From the NCBI GenBank assembly GCA_948144175.1, contig CANXME010000203.1, positions 60,736-124,735 on the forward strand: a stretch of DNA of 64,000 bases. Reading direction: 5' to 3'. The DNA comes from Closterium sp. NIES-65 (Eukaryota > Streptophyta > Zygnematophyceae > Desmidiales > Closteriaceae). A program made the translations under genes and the position numbers. Positions 21,583 through 31,136 of this stretch are shown here, in pieces (the stretch's first letter is position 1; every line of letters starts with the position of its first letter). The notes under the pieces were generated by a model. That model worked only from the letters and a program-made list of their open reading frames with translations. It had not been told where the DNA came from and ran no database searches.

Positions 21583-22778
21583 CTAAGATGGGGGAACCTC
21601 GCCAACGTAGGTGCCTATGGACTTCCAGGAAGCCATCTTTGCGTCCATGGCTGACTGCCACTGAGAGGAGTAGGGACCCTCGATCGCCTCAACGTACGAT
21701 CGAGGAATTGGGATGTCTGGTGCATCCAGGTCTCCCTCAGGAGCAATCAGCGTGGACACGAGATGAAGCAAAGCAGCAGAAAAATACTGGAACTCCTCCT
21801 TCCTGTCCTCAAGGACATCCGTGCTAAGAGCACACTCACCCCCGACGGACGGAGGAGAGACAAACGCAGACTCAGCAACGAGACTAGCAGCGTAGTCTAG
21901 ACGACAGCGAGCAGCAAAGTCGACAAGCTCAGCAACTAGGGCAGACGCAGCAGTGGACTCAAAGGAAGGGCCAGTGACAGTAGTAGCCGGGAGACGCGTG
22001 AAAGTAGGACTGGCAGCACGGAGAGCGTCAGACTCCGGGTCAGCAAGGACAGGAAGAGAGGACTCGGGAGGAGACGGCAACGGGACACGCAGAGGAGTAG
22101 TGGACGGACGCAGTTCCATCTGGTGTGTGGCTGGGACTACAGGAGGACGCGGACGCGGAGCACGACGACTAGTGCGAGTAGCACGAATAGGCGACGCAAG
22201 ACGAGACGCAGGCTCACGACACTGAGCAAGACTTCCAGTAGGACCAGTGTAGGGAGAAGGTGCACGCAGGGGGGAGGCGGGCTGTAACTGTGACTGCGAC
22301 TGGACAGGCGGTGGACACTCTAAGGGAGGAGCAGGACCAGTAGAGGGCAGGAGACCAAGAATCTGCTCAAGTAGCGGAACGAAGTACGGTCGCGGCCGTG
22401 TAGTGCCTCCAGAACCAGCAGGGACAGCACCAGTACCCCTAGCGGCAGCACCAGTGTCAGCAGCACCGCCTGCGCCAACAGCGCCAACTCCAGTAGGAAC
22501 GCACCAGTGCCGGCAGAACCACCAGCACCAGCAGTACCACCAGCGCCGACACCCCCAGCAGCTCCAGCTCCAGTTACTCCAAATGCTCCTACAGCACCAA
22601 CTCCAGTAGGAACGGCAACTCCAGTACCGCCAGCAGCTCCAGCAGTACCTCCAGCAGCACACCCAGCCCCAGCAGCTCCAATACCGCCAGTACGAGCACC
22701 TCCGAGACCAGCAGCAACAGTAGTACCTCCATCTCTAGCAGAATGGCTCCAGCGCTAGGCAAACCACTCGCGCAGCTC
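21583..22778 (-). pseudogene. Copia-B RT N-terminus and integrase-RT spacer
   Basis: The C-terminal part has SYVEAIEGPYSSQW, DAKMASWKSIGTYVGEVPP and ends at TAG 21583. Before it come FESTAASALVAELVDFAARC, PSVGGECALSTDVLEDRKEE and PYFVPLLEQILGLLPSTGP. The upstream Cys/Trp-rich reading near 22500-22662 is an out-of-frame spacer; the Ala/Gly-rich frame is the real one. A frameshift lies near 22600. Confidence 0.85.
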
Positions 22779-23590
22779 CTACGGAGAGAGCAGCTCCGGC
22801 CTCGACGAAGCACCGCGAGAGGTCACAAGAGCAGACCCAGCACTCCCAGGCTCCGCACCCCTAGGCTCAGAACCCCTAGGCTTAGCACCCCCAGACTCAG
22901 CACCCCCAGGCTCAGCACCCCCACACTCAGCACCCCCAGGCTCCGCACCCCCGGACTCAGCACCCCCAGGCTCCGCACCCCCAGACCCGGCACCCGCAAG
23001 CACAGCACCTCGAGCAGCACCAGAGTCAACAGCTACCTCGACAGGCTCAACTGCGTCTACCTGGGACACACCTGGCGGGGCAGGATTCTGAGGGGGGAGG
23101 GGGTCTACCGGGGGTGGACGTGGCGCAAGGAAGAGTGGCGGCGGGGGGAGAGGCGCAGTGCGGTAGGGGAAGAGACGGTAGTAAGGCACCGACTCGTCAA
23201 AGGTGACGTCCTGGGAGGACAGAACACGGCGCGAGGTGGGGTGGTAAAACTGCCACCCAGGCGCGTCTGGGGGGAAGCAAAGGAAGACGCGGGGAACAGC
23301 ACGGGGGGACAGCTTGTCTGCAGACAAGTCGCGGACAAACGCCCGAGATTCCCAGACCCGAAACGCAGACGCATCGCCAACCTTCCCTGTCCACCGAAGG
23401 TGGGGGAGGTCTCAGGCAAGGAGACCCGGGGTTGAAGGTTGAGCTGATGCGCTGCGTACGGAACCGCATACGGCCACATAAAATGGGGGGCAGCCGTATG
23501 CATCATGGACGTACGAGCGACGTCCATGACCATGCCAATGCGGCGCTCAGTAATCCCATTTTGCTGTGGAGAGGCCGGAAGCATGTAGGT
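22779..23590 (-). pseudogene. Copia-B integrase C-terminal half and GGAEP spacer
   Basis: Blocks visible are LPASPQQNGITERRIGMVMD (catalytic Glu region), ARTSMMHTAAPHFMWPYAV, LQPRVSLPETSP, SADKLSPRAVPRVFL and WQFYHPTSRRVLSSQDV. The spacer repeats GGAEPGGAESGGAEP (15-bp DNA unit, about 22850-22990). TAG at 22779-22781 lies in LSP-stop-ELREWF, where Copia-1 has Gln. Confidence 0.87.
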
Positions 23591-24724
23591 CTAGTGGATG
23601 CCCTGTGCACGACAGAAGGCTCCTAGACGGGCAGAAGAAAACTCCCTGCTTCTGTCCGAGTGCAGACGCAAAACAGGAAAGTCCGAGCCGAAACTCTCTC
23701 TGAGCTGGAGACGAGCTGCGCGGATCCAGTCGATCAACACCTCAGTGACGTCACCCTTGCTGCACAAGGGGAAGACTGTGGTGTAACGCGAGTAGTCGTC
23801 AACCACCAACAGGAAGTAACGCTCGTGCCCTTGTCCACAGACGCGGGCGGGGCCCCACACGACCATGTGAAGAGTCTGCAGCGGAGCCTCTGTCGGAGGA
23901 AACTCGGAGGAGTGAGGGGCGGCGCGCTGTCGCCCCTCGACGCAGGGGACGCAGGTAGGGGCAGGCCCCGGACGTAGGGGAGGGAGGGACCGGGAAAGAC
24001 GAGAGACAAGGACACGGGAGGCAATGCCTCGGAGACGAGGAAGGGAGGGGTGACCAAGGCGGTGGTGCCAAAGGAGAGTCTGGTGGGATAGCAGACGACA
24101 CGAGCAGGGAGTAGACTCAGGACCAGACCTAGACGCCGCAGCAAACACCTGACTCGACGCAGCTACTTGACCAGACTCAGCAACCGGAGGAGACTTAGTA
24201 GTCAGTGTGTACACGCTCGACCCCGGCCGACGGGTGAATGTGGCCAAGTGTCGGCCTGTCCGAGCACACGTGCAGTGGGTCACCCGCTGACTCGCAGGAG
24301 TGAACTGGTCAATCCCCCTATCCTGTAGATCAGCTCCACTCACCAAGTTCGTAGAGAACGAGGGGAAGTAGAGACCTGACAGGGTGCCAGAGGGGGCTGC
24401 CGGGCACGGTAAGACAGTGGAGAAGCTAGCAAGGACAAGACCCCCAGAGGGGTCCGCCAGGGAGACCGCAACCGGCCGACTAAGCGGCGTAAGCGTGGTG
24501 CGGTCTCGAAAGGAGCGGGAAGCACCCGAGTCAAGGGTGAAGGTGTGTAAGGCCTGAGCCGACATGGTACCTGAGAGAGCAGACTCACCAGCACCTGGGG
24601 CAGCAGACGCACTAGCACCTAGAGCAGCAGCCTCACCGGCACCTAGAGTAGCAGACTGGATACCAGGGTCAGGCGGCACACACAGGTGACAGACTCCCTC
24701 GGCACTAGTAGACAATGCATACAT
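23591..24724 (-). pseudogene. Copia-B protease and integrase N-terminal half
   Basis: An open 377-codon stretch carries the protease FTLDSGASRSFRDRTTLTP (one Phe fewer than siblings) and VAVSLADPSGG. The pre-integrase WHHRLGHPSLPRLRG...CVPC, HMVVWGPARVCGQGHERYF and VVDDYSRYTTVF follow. The first catalytic Asp of integrase (HMDVWGP in siblings) is Val here. SDRSREFSS replaces SDRGGEFSS. It ends at TAG 23591-23593, a Gln codon in Copia-C and D. Confidence 0.9.
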
Positions 24725-25300
24725 TGCAGTGAGAATAGCATCATAGTCAAGAGAGAAATATCTACCCTCTGCCTAAGCAGCTCCACGCAGTCGGGGAGCT
24801 CAGCGTCGTCACCAAACTCTGTACGCCAAGTGTCGCTCAGACGGGGAAGCAGCAGGACTCTGTGTGACCACGCGTCCCGCAAGTTTGACCAGTCCGGACA
24901 CTAGTGCTAATAACGTACGGGCAGCGAGCAGTACTCAGCGACCCTCCACTCTGAGCGTACCACTCACGAAGCTGGTGGGGTGAAGGAGTCTCGCGCGGAC
25001 AACGTTGCTGTTGCATCGGGCCACTAGAAGAATCTCCCGAACTACCCACTCCAGGACGACTCCCACTACTGCCACCCCGACAACCCCAACTGGTGTACCA
25101 CTCACGAAGCTGTTGGGGGGTGAGGGACTCACGTGGGCGACGCTGGAGCTGCATCCTGCCACTACAAGCAACTGCGGAACTACTCACTCTAGGACGACTC
25201 CCACTACAGCCACCTCGACAACCCCAACTAGCGTACCACTCACGAAGCTGTTGGGGGGTGAGGGACTCACGCGGGCGACGCTGGAGCTGCATCTCGCCGC
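24650..25300 (-). pseudogene. Copia-B gag remnant with triplicated LREWY module and zinc knuckle
   Basis: Three direct repeats of about 140 bp each encode (S/T)P(Q/H)QLREWY followed by SWGCRGG-SGSRPG. The third runs into CPYVISTSVRTGQTCGTRGH and TESC, a C-X13-C-X4-H-X3-C cluster. A frameshift near 24840 separates this from DYDAIL-like sequence leading to the protease. No capsid sequence precedes it. Confidence 0.8.
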
Positions 25301-25449
25301 GCCAGAAGCAGCAAAAGCAGTAGAAAGAGCAGCAGTAGTAAAAGCAGCAGTAACAGCAGTACGGGCAGGGCAGTGTTCACCAGTGGCGAGAAGGGCAGGC
25401 GTAAGACGGCGGCAACAGATAAGCCGCTACCACTGTAGAGCGAGAGCTC

Positions 25450-25815
25450 CACGGCAGCTGCAGAGGTGGCTGCTCCAGGGGCGGCTACTGCAGTTGCGGC
25501 TGCTCCAGGGGCGGCTGCTGTAGTGGTGGCTGCTCTAGGGGCGGCTGCTGCAGTGGTGGCTGCTCGAGGGGCAGCTCCTGCAGTGGCGGTTGCTCCAAGG
25601 GCGGCTGCAGCAGTGGCGGCTGCTCCAGGGGCAGCTGCTGCAGTGGCGGCTGCTCCAAGGGCGGCTGCTTTAGGGGCGGCTGGTGCAGTAGCGGCTGCTC
25701 TAGGGGCGGCTGCTGCAATGGCGGCTGCTCCAGGGGCGGCTGCTCCAGGGGCGGCTGCTACAGTGGTGGTTGCTCCAGGGGCGGCTGCTGGAGTGGTGGG
25801 TGCTCCAGGGGCGGC
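25450..25815. repeat. 30-bp minisatellite (Copia-B leader)
   Basis: The same 30-bp unit as in Copia-A (GGGGCGGCTGCTGCAGTGGC...), about 12 copies, with one shortened region near 25670. Confidence 0.93.
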
Positions 25816-26640
25816 TCGGGTGCTGGGTGACTCGGCGGCTCAGGTGCTGGGTGGCTCGGCGGCTCGGCTGCCCGCTAGGGGCAGCGACGCGGCTGGGTAG
25901 GGGCGGTGAGGGGGCCGCTCGGGGCGGTGACGGGGCCGCGTAGGGAGGGGAGCGGCGACGGGGCCGGTAGGGGCGGCGATGGGGCCGCATAGGGGCGGCT
26001 ACGAGGCCGCGTAGGGGCGGCGACGGGGCCGTGTAGGGAGGGGAGTGGCGACGAGGCCGCGTAGGGGCGGCAACGAGGCCGCGTAGGGACGGCAACAAGG
26101 CCGCGTAGGGAGGTCAGCGGCGACGGGGCCGCTAGGGGCGGCGACGGGGCCGCTAGGGGCGGCAACGGGGCCGCGTAGGGGCGGGGACGGGGCCGCGTAG
26201 GGGCGGCGATGGGGTCGCGTAGGGAGGGGAGTGGCTACGGGGCCGCTAGGGGCGGCGACGGATCCGCGTAGGGGCGGCGACGAGGCCGCGTAGGGGCGGC
26301 AACGGGGCCGTGTAGGGAGGTCAGCGGCGACGGAGCCGCTAGGGGCGGCGACAGGGCCGCGTAGGGGCGGCTACGGGGCTGCGTAGGGAGGGGAGCGGCT
26401 ACGGGGCTGCTAGGGGGGGCGACGGGGCCGCTAGGGGCCGCGACGGGGCCGTGTAGGGGCGGCAACGGGGCCGCGTAGGGAGGGAGGCGGCAACGGGGCC
26501 GCTAGGGGCGGCGACAGGGCCGCTAGGGGCGGCGACGGGGCCGCGTAGGGGCGGCAATGGGGCCGCTAGGGGCCGCGAGGTGCCTGGAAGGGCGGCTACG
26601 AGGCCGCTAGGGGCGGCGATGGGGCCGCTGAGGGTGGCGC
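25816..26640. repeat. 21/22-bp minisatellite (Copia-B leader)
   Basis: After a short GGCTCGG block, GGGGCCGCGTAGGGGCGGC units repeat to about 26640. They match the second array of Copia-A. Confidence 0.9.
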
Positions 26641-26774
26641 GAATGGCCGTGAGAGGGGCCTCTAAGAGAGGTCGACAGAAGGGCAGCCCACAAGGCGCGC
26701 CTCGGGCAGGAGCGTCTGTCGCTCCGGTCAGAAAAAAAGTTTCAGTGGTGGGCCCAAGGAAGCGTTCCCACTAG

Positions 26775-26792
26775 GGAACCTGGTGTATACCA
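26775..26792 (-). promoter_or_regulatory. Copia-B primer-binding site
   Basis: The sense strand TGGTATACACCAGGTTCC, with the GTTCCC(TAGT)GGGAAC hairpin at its end and TTGGGCCCACC downstream. Confidence 0.75.
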
Positions 26793-26918
26793 TGTGAAGA
26801 AATGAGGAATGAATGAACTAGCAAGCAGGTGAGTACAAGTAGGAAAACCTAGAAGTGTTGTACCCCATATTGTCTACCCCACTACAGCCTACACAGACTA
26901 TAGCGTATGAGTTTGACA
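26793..26918 (-). repeat. Copia-B 5' LTR (126 bp)
   Basis: TGTGAAGAAATG to GAGTTTGACA, followed by TSD CTCCA at 26919-26923. Confidence 0.93.
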
Positions 26919-27021
26919 CTCCACTGCATATGCCTCTGCTCACGACGTGGTCGCTCTTAACGGGGGTGACACGCCTTATAGTAAAGGAGGATGGTTTGCT
27001 GTGGGCGGTTAGTGTCGTGCC

Positions 27022-27576
27022 GTGTCACTGGCGCGTTGCTCGACCATCGTTAGCCAGTCCCTACCTTTAGCGCCACGATCAAGTGCCAGTTGTGCAGTGA
27101 TACAAGCCGCCATGGACCGTTCGCGCTTTGGCGATGACTGTCTTGCAGTCACAGCCTTCTTTGACGGTATACTTAATGCGCTCACAAGCTTCAAACAGGC
27201 TAGTTGCTTCATAGGCCGATTCTCGACTCTTAGATGGATCTATAACACATGGGCTCTTTGCTGCGAAATCTGCAATAGATGGCTCTCCAACGCCCAAGTT
27301 TATGGCGGTCATAAGTCACCGCGGACCCCTTGTCAAAGGCTTTCCGCGATCTGCACCGTTTGCCGGTCTACACACTCTGCTATTCGTCCACGACATACTG
27401 TCGGACGCTCCAGATGCTCCCGCTACACCTACAGCGTCTAACGCATCTAACTCCGTCAGTGCAAGCGGTCCTTTTCGCGTGCCTGAAGCTTACATTGACG
27501 AAACTCCCTCGGCTGTGAACGAGGGAGCTCCTCAAGATGAACATCAACCACCACCAGGAACACCTGCAGCTGTCAC
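27022..27576 (+). pseudogene. Plavaka-like transposase, N-terminal part
   Basis: This is the 5' part of a DDE transposase gene that continues at 54582. Near 27265-27340 it encodes CEICNRWLSNAQVYGGHKS followed by PRTPC, which resembles the N-terminal C2H2-type finger of Plavaka transposases. A second frame (27302-27576) gives an acidic, proline-rich linker (VPEAYIDETPSAVNEGAPQ, PPPGTPAAVT). This is in the same frame as SDHPESRPEG at 54583. A short intron or frameshift must join the finger to the linker; I could not place it. 26924-27021 shows nothing I can assign. The start codon is uncertain. Confidence 0.65.
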
Positions 27577-27581
27577 GAGTG

Positions 27582-27789
27582 TGTTGAGCATACTAGAACG
27601 AGTTTGGCTTAGGAGCCATAGTTGTTTAGGAGTGAGTTCGAGTTTTAGGGTGTAAGTGAAATGTCGAGAGAATTGTGGAAGGAGAATGTTGAAACTAGAA
27701 AGGAGGGGGATACAAGTAGTAAGCCCTAAAAGGGTTATACTCACTTTTGAGTACCCCACTACAGACTAGACATGCATTATAATCTAACA
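27582..27789 (-). repeat. Element E 3' LTR (208 bp)
   Basis: TGTTGAGCATACTAG to TAATCTAACA on the plus strand. Its partner at 29308-29515 differs at a handful of positions. Confidence 0.9.
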
Positions 27790-28340
27790 CACCCCCATAG
27801 TCAAAGTGGGGTATAATCAGTACAGCATGCAGACATAGAGCAAGAGTTCACAATAGTTAAGTAAGGCTAGAGCTAATCACAAAGGGCAAGTGAGGAGGAG
27901 GAGAGACTGTGGGGGGAGAGAAAGATGGGAGGCGACTGCTGACTCTGCAGACACACAGACGAGCTGCTGGCTCAGTGGCTACCGAAGCAAAGGCCCGGAC
28001 TACACGAGTAACTGGCTCCGCGGCTAAAAGTAGCGGTAGACGAGCAACTGACCCACAGGCGACTGGCGACTACCGGAGATTGTAGCCTCCGGACTGCTGG
28101 TGCTGCTGACGACAAGACTGGTGCCTCCACTCAACCTCCCCCAGCTGCCCAACGCCCCTCTCACACACCCCCTGCTCAAACCCTAGCCCTACACCCTCAG
28201 CACCCCCTTAAACCCTAAACCCCAAACTCCCACACATCCACCCCCCTCAGCGATAGCTGCAGCAGTGGGAGACGAAGGAGGAGGAGGAGGAGATGGCACG
28301 CACAACCAACACCCCCACAACCATCACCCTCACACCCACC
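27790..28340 (-). other. Element E polypurine tract and unique interior
   Basis: 27790-27812 is the polypurine tract with hairpin (CACCCCCATAG...GTGGGG on the plus strand). The rest to about 28340 is non-repetitive and has no long ORF or recognisable domain. Confidence 0.7.
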
Positions 28341-28855
28341 CTCCCACGGCTGCACCGGGTCCAGGAGCGGCTGCTGCAGGGGCCAAGGGCGGCTGCTGCA
28401 TGGGCTGCTGCTGCTGGGGCGGCTGCTCCAGGGGCTGCTGCTATTGGGGCGGCTGCTCCAGGGGCTGCTGCCACTGGGGCGGCTGCTCCAGGGGCTGTTC
28501 CTGCTGGGGCGGCTGCTCCAGGGGCTACTGTTGCTGGGGCGGCTGCTCCAGGGGCTGCTGCTGCTGGGGCGGCTGCTCTAGGGGCTGCTGCCGGGGCGGC
28601 TGCTGCTGCTGGGGCGGCTGCTCCAGGGGCTGCTGCTGCTGGGGCGGCTGCTCCAGGGGCTACTGCTGCTGGGGCGGCTGCTCCAGGGGCTGCTACTGCT
28701 GGGGCGGCTGCTCCAGGGGCTGCGGCTGCTGGGGCGGCTGCTCCAGGGGCTGCTGCCGCTGGGGCGGCTGCTCCAGGGGCTGCTGCTGCTAGGGCGGCTG
28801 CTCCAGGGGCTGCTGCTGCTGGGGCGGCTGCTCCAGAGGCTGCTGCTGCAGCGGA
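28340..28855. repeat. 30-bp minisatellite in element E
   Basis: The unit GGGGCGGCTGCTCCAGGGGC plus TGCTGCTGCT is repeated about 17 times. It opens long frames on both strands (Ala/Pro-rich and Cys/Trp/Gly-rich), which I regard as artefacts. It is related to the 30-bp unit in the Copia-A/B leaders. Confidence 0.92.
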
Positions 28856-28899
28856 AATTAGGAGGGAGGTGAGGGGAAGGGCGCGGCCCACAGAGTGCC

Positions 28900-29140
28900 C
28901 TGACGAGCGACGTGCTAGGGAGCTGCGCAGGCCCCCGAAAGTGCCTCGACGGGCGATGGGAGGGGACCGCGTGCAGGCCCCTAAGACGCCGCGACGAGGC
29001 AATGGGAGGGGCCGGCTCGCAGGCCCCGAAAGTGCCGTGACGAGGCAACAGGAGGGGCCTGCGTGAGGGCCCCCAGAACGCCGCGACGAGGCGACGGTCA
29101 AGGCCAGTGCGCGGGCCCCCAGGACGCCGCGACGAGGTAG
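28900..29140. repeat. Degenerate 44-52-bp GC-rich repeats in element E
   Basis: Copies of C(C/G)GCGACGAGGC, spaced about 44-52 bp, alternate with GGGAGGGGCC and CAGGCCCC segments, about five units in all. Confidence 0.7.
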
Positions 29141-29289
29141 GAACCCGCCGCGCGCCTCGAGGCGCACGGCGGGCAGAAAACCGCCACGCGTTCCGAGCGC
29201 ATGGCGGGAAGAAAAATAGGATGTCGCGCGCCACGGGGCGCGCGACACATAGTAGGGCAGCGGAAGCAAGTGGGCCCACAGGCCAGGAG

Positions 29290-29307
29290 CTTTAAGCTCT
29301 GATAGCA
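29290..29307 (-). promoter_or_regulatory. Element E primer-binding site
   Basis: The sense strand TGCTATCAGAGC follows the 5' LTR. It overlaps a hairpin GAGCT(TAA)AGCTC, and GGGCCCAC lies downstream, as in the copia leaders. Confidence 0.78.
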
Positions 29308-29515
29308 TGTTGAGCATAATAGAACGAGTTTGGCTTAGGAGCAATAGTAGTTTAGGAGTGAGTTCGAGTTTTAGGGTGTAAATGAAATGTCGAGAGAATT
29401 GTGGAAGGAGAATTTTGAAACTAGAAAGGAGGGGGATGCAAGTAGTAAGCCCTAAAAGGGTTATACTCACTTTTGAGTACCCCACTACAGACTAGACATG
29501 CATTATAATATGACA
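29308..29515 (-). repeat. Element E 5' LTR (208 bp)
   Basis: TGTTGAGCATAATAG to TAATATGACA, followed by TSD GAGTG. Confidence 0.9.
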
Positions 29516-29522
29516 GAGTGAC

Positions 29523-29705
29523 TAGGGATGATCACGAGGCGAATACGAACATGCCCGCGTTCGCCTTGGCTCGAACAAGGTTGTTCGGCGAACCGAACTT
29601 CGCCCGAAGGGGTGTTCGAAGTTCGCCTTCAGAGGCGAACATTTCGAACACTAAGGCGAACATGCACATGTTCGAGTTCGCCCTTGAGGGCTTTGCAAAA
29701 TAAAA
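29523..29705. repeat. hAT left terminus: TIR and subterminal TTCG motifs
   Basis: The TIR is followed by dense GTTCG/CGAAC motifs in both orientations (GGCGAATACGAACATG, TTCGGCGAACCGAAC, ATGTTCGAGTTCGCC). These are typical subterminal transposase-binding motifs of hAT elements. The right end mirrors this. Confidence 0.8.
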
Positions 29706-29989
29706 CACATAAACTACAACACTGTAAAGGGTTCCAACTAGAAGGGTATCTGCTTTGGTATTGATTTGACTTACCCTTGACGTGTTTATAACAACTTAAA
29801 AGAGCATAAATAAAGTGTGCAAGAGAATATGTTCACAGTCAAAGGAATGAACATGGGAGGGTCACAAAGGGTTCCCTCCATACCCCCCTAACAAAATGTA
29901 TAGCCCAGTCCCAGCCCCGCCTCCAACGCCACCATCCTCGCTACCTCCGGCTGCTGCATCCGCCCCTCTCCCCTCCGCCGCGTCCTCAA
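29706..29989. other. hAT 3' region, no gene seen
   Basis: Sequence between the subterminal repeats and the triplet tract shows no conserved coding block. Confidence 0.5.
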
Positions 29990-30126
29990 ACACCTGCTCC
30001 GCTGCCTCCCCCTCCACCTCCTCCTCCGCCTCCTCCTCCTCCTCCTCCTCCTCCTCCTCCTCCTCCTCCTCCTCCTCCTCCTTCTCCTCCTCCTCCTCCT
30101 CATCCTCCTCCTCCTCCTCTTCCTCC
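29990..30126. repeat. (TCC)n trinucleotide tract
   Basis: A long imperfect TCC/CTC microsatellite lies downstream of the transposase domain. Its translation to poly-Arg or poly-Ser is an artefact. Confidence 0.92.
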
Positions 30127-30218
30127 GCAACTCCGCCCTCAATAGCAATTTACAGAGTTGCGACCCCTTTCGTGCGGCGGCCCTCACCGATTCTCTGGCC
30201 AGGGTGCAATCCATACCA

Positions 30219-31030
30219 TTATCTCAGAATCATGCAGGATCGCGCCCTCTTGGAGTTCAGCCGGTGACGCTTCCATGAAATGAGGTTGGGGCCCAAGGAG
30301 AACACGCGCTCGCTTGCCGCAGACGTGGCCGGGATCGCGAGATGATCCCTTGCCATCCTCTTCAGCGTCTCCATGTTCGTGGAGGTGCGCCAGTACTCTA
30401 ACGCTGACACGTCGTACCGCACCCTCTCAGACAAGTACCTGCTGACCTCATCATCATGCAAAAGACCACTTCCCCCCCGCTGCTTGGCTCGCAGACAGAC
30501 GCGCCGCAAGGCGTTGGCGACTAGGGAGGTAAAGGTCATCGTCGTCCTCCCCCCCCCACCTCTCCCTCATCCTCCTCTACAACCGTGGGAAGTGCCGTGG
30601 GCCTAGGAACGAGCTACCTCACCGCTGCCTGGTACTCGGCCACCCGATCTCGTACCAGCGCGATCACCACGCTTGACGGTGGGCGCGGCCTATCCCTATG
30701 CTCCGTCTCTGAATGCTGTGTCTCCCAGCGGGGGTCGTCGAACCACGCCGCCTTCATGGAAGGATTCAGGAAGGTGGCGATCCAGCCCTCGTTGCTGCTG
30801 ATCTACGCGTACTTCTTCAGGATTTTCAGCACCTTTTCGACTAAAGGCTTCAGCAGCGCCGAGGGCCCCTTTGCCAGTTTGGCCTCTATGGCGTCGATGA
30901 GGCCGTTGTAGTACGGCACCACCATCAACAGTGTCGGGTACGCCGTCCCCTCGGCTCCCTTGGAGACCTTGTTGAAGGGGCTGAGAAAATTCTTCAGCTC
31001 CCTCAACATCCCCCACTGCTCATCTCACAG
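30219..31030 (-). pseudogene. hAT transposase, C-terminal part with dimerisation domain
   Basis: Sense blocks in order are LRELKNFLSPFNKVSKG (about 31009), PTLLMVVPYYNGL, ISSNEGWIATFLNPSMK, then ALEYWRTSTNMETLKRMA and the hallmark IPATSAASERVFS, LNSKRARSCMILR. This is the hAT dimerisation region, where the last catalytic Glu also lies. In-frame TAG at 30803-30805 and further stops near 30600 break it. It continues the N-terminal parts at 51615-54001, separated by Gypsy-2. Confidence 0.88.
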
Positions 31031-31136
31031 GCGCATCTTCTCCACTTTCTCCTTGTCCGCCTTCAACAGGCCATGTCAGTCAAGGTTTGGGTTTTGTGGG
31101 TCATATGAGTGTGATGGTTTTTGGGGATAGGTATCG

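Larger units (their letters stand above)
19811..26918 (-). mobile_element. Copia-B: Ty1/copia element, gag-deficient, TSD CTCCA
   Basis: 126-bp LTRs at 19811-19936 and 26793-26918 are flanked by CTCCA (19806-19810 and 26919-26923). The inner order, read leftward, is primer-binding site, two minisatellites, triplicated LREWY module with zinc-knuckle remnant, protease, integrase, spacer, RT, RNase H and polypurine tract. The capsid start is missing, as in Copia-A. The left LTR starts TCTG instead of TGTG, a point change in the terminus. Confidence 0.93.
27582..29515 (-). mobile_element. Element E: non-autonomous LTR retrotransposon, TSD GAGTG
   Basis: Two 208-bp LTRs bound 1,518 bp with no gag, protease, RT or integrase. 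The TSD is GAGTG (27577-27581 and 29516-29520). On the minus strand it keeps a primer-binding site (TGCTATCAGAGC, one base from the tRNA-iMet complement TGGTATCAGAGC) and a polypurine hairpin at 27790-27812 like that of the copias. The interior holds minisatellites (28340-28855 and 28900-29140) plus unique sequence. Its LTR shares GTAGTGGGGTA with the copia LTRs, so it is probably mobilised by copia proteins. Confidence 0.87.

Noticed and set aside
22500..22662. Cys/Trp-rich peptide (RYCWSCW-like) as a secreted Cys-rich protein
   Set aside because: It is the out-of-frame reading of the Ala/Gly spacer of Copia-B.
27079..27312. Minus-strand 77-codon frame in the Plavaka N-terminal region
   Set aside because: The plus strand shows a CXXC...H finger consistent with the downstream transposase; the minus frame matches nothing I recognise.
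28247..29485. A 412-codon Ala/Pro-rich frame across element E
   Set aside because: It runs through an LTR and a 30-bp minisatellite, shows no domain, and is mirrored by open frames on the other strand.
29888..30214. Poly-arginine frame
   Set aside because: It is a translation of the (TCC)n microsatellite downstream of the hAT dimerisation domain.
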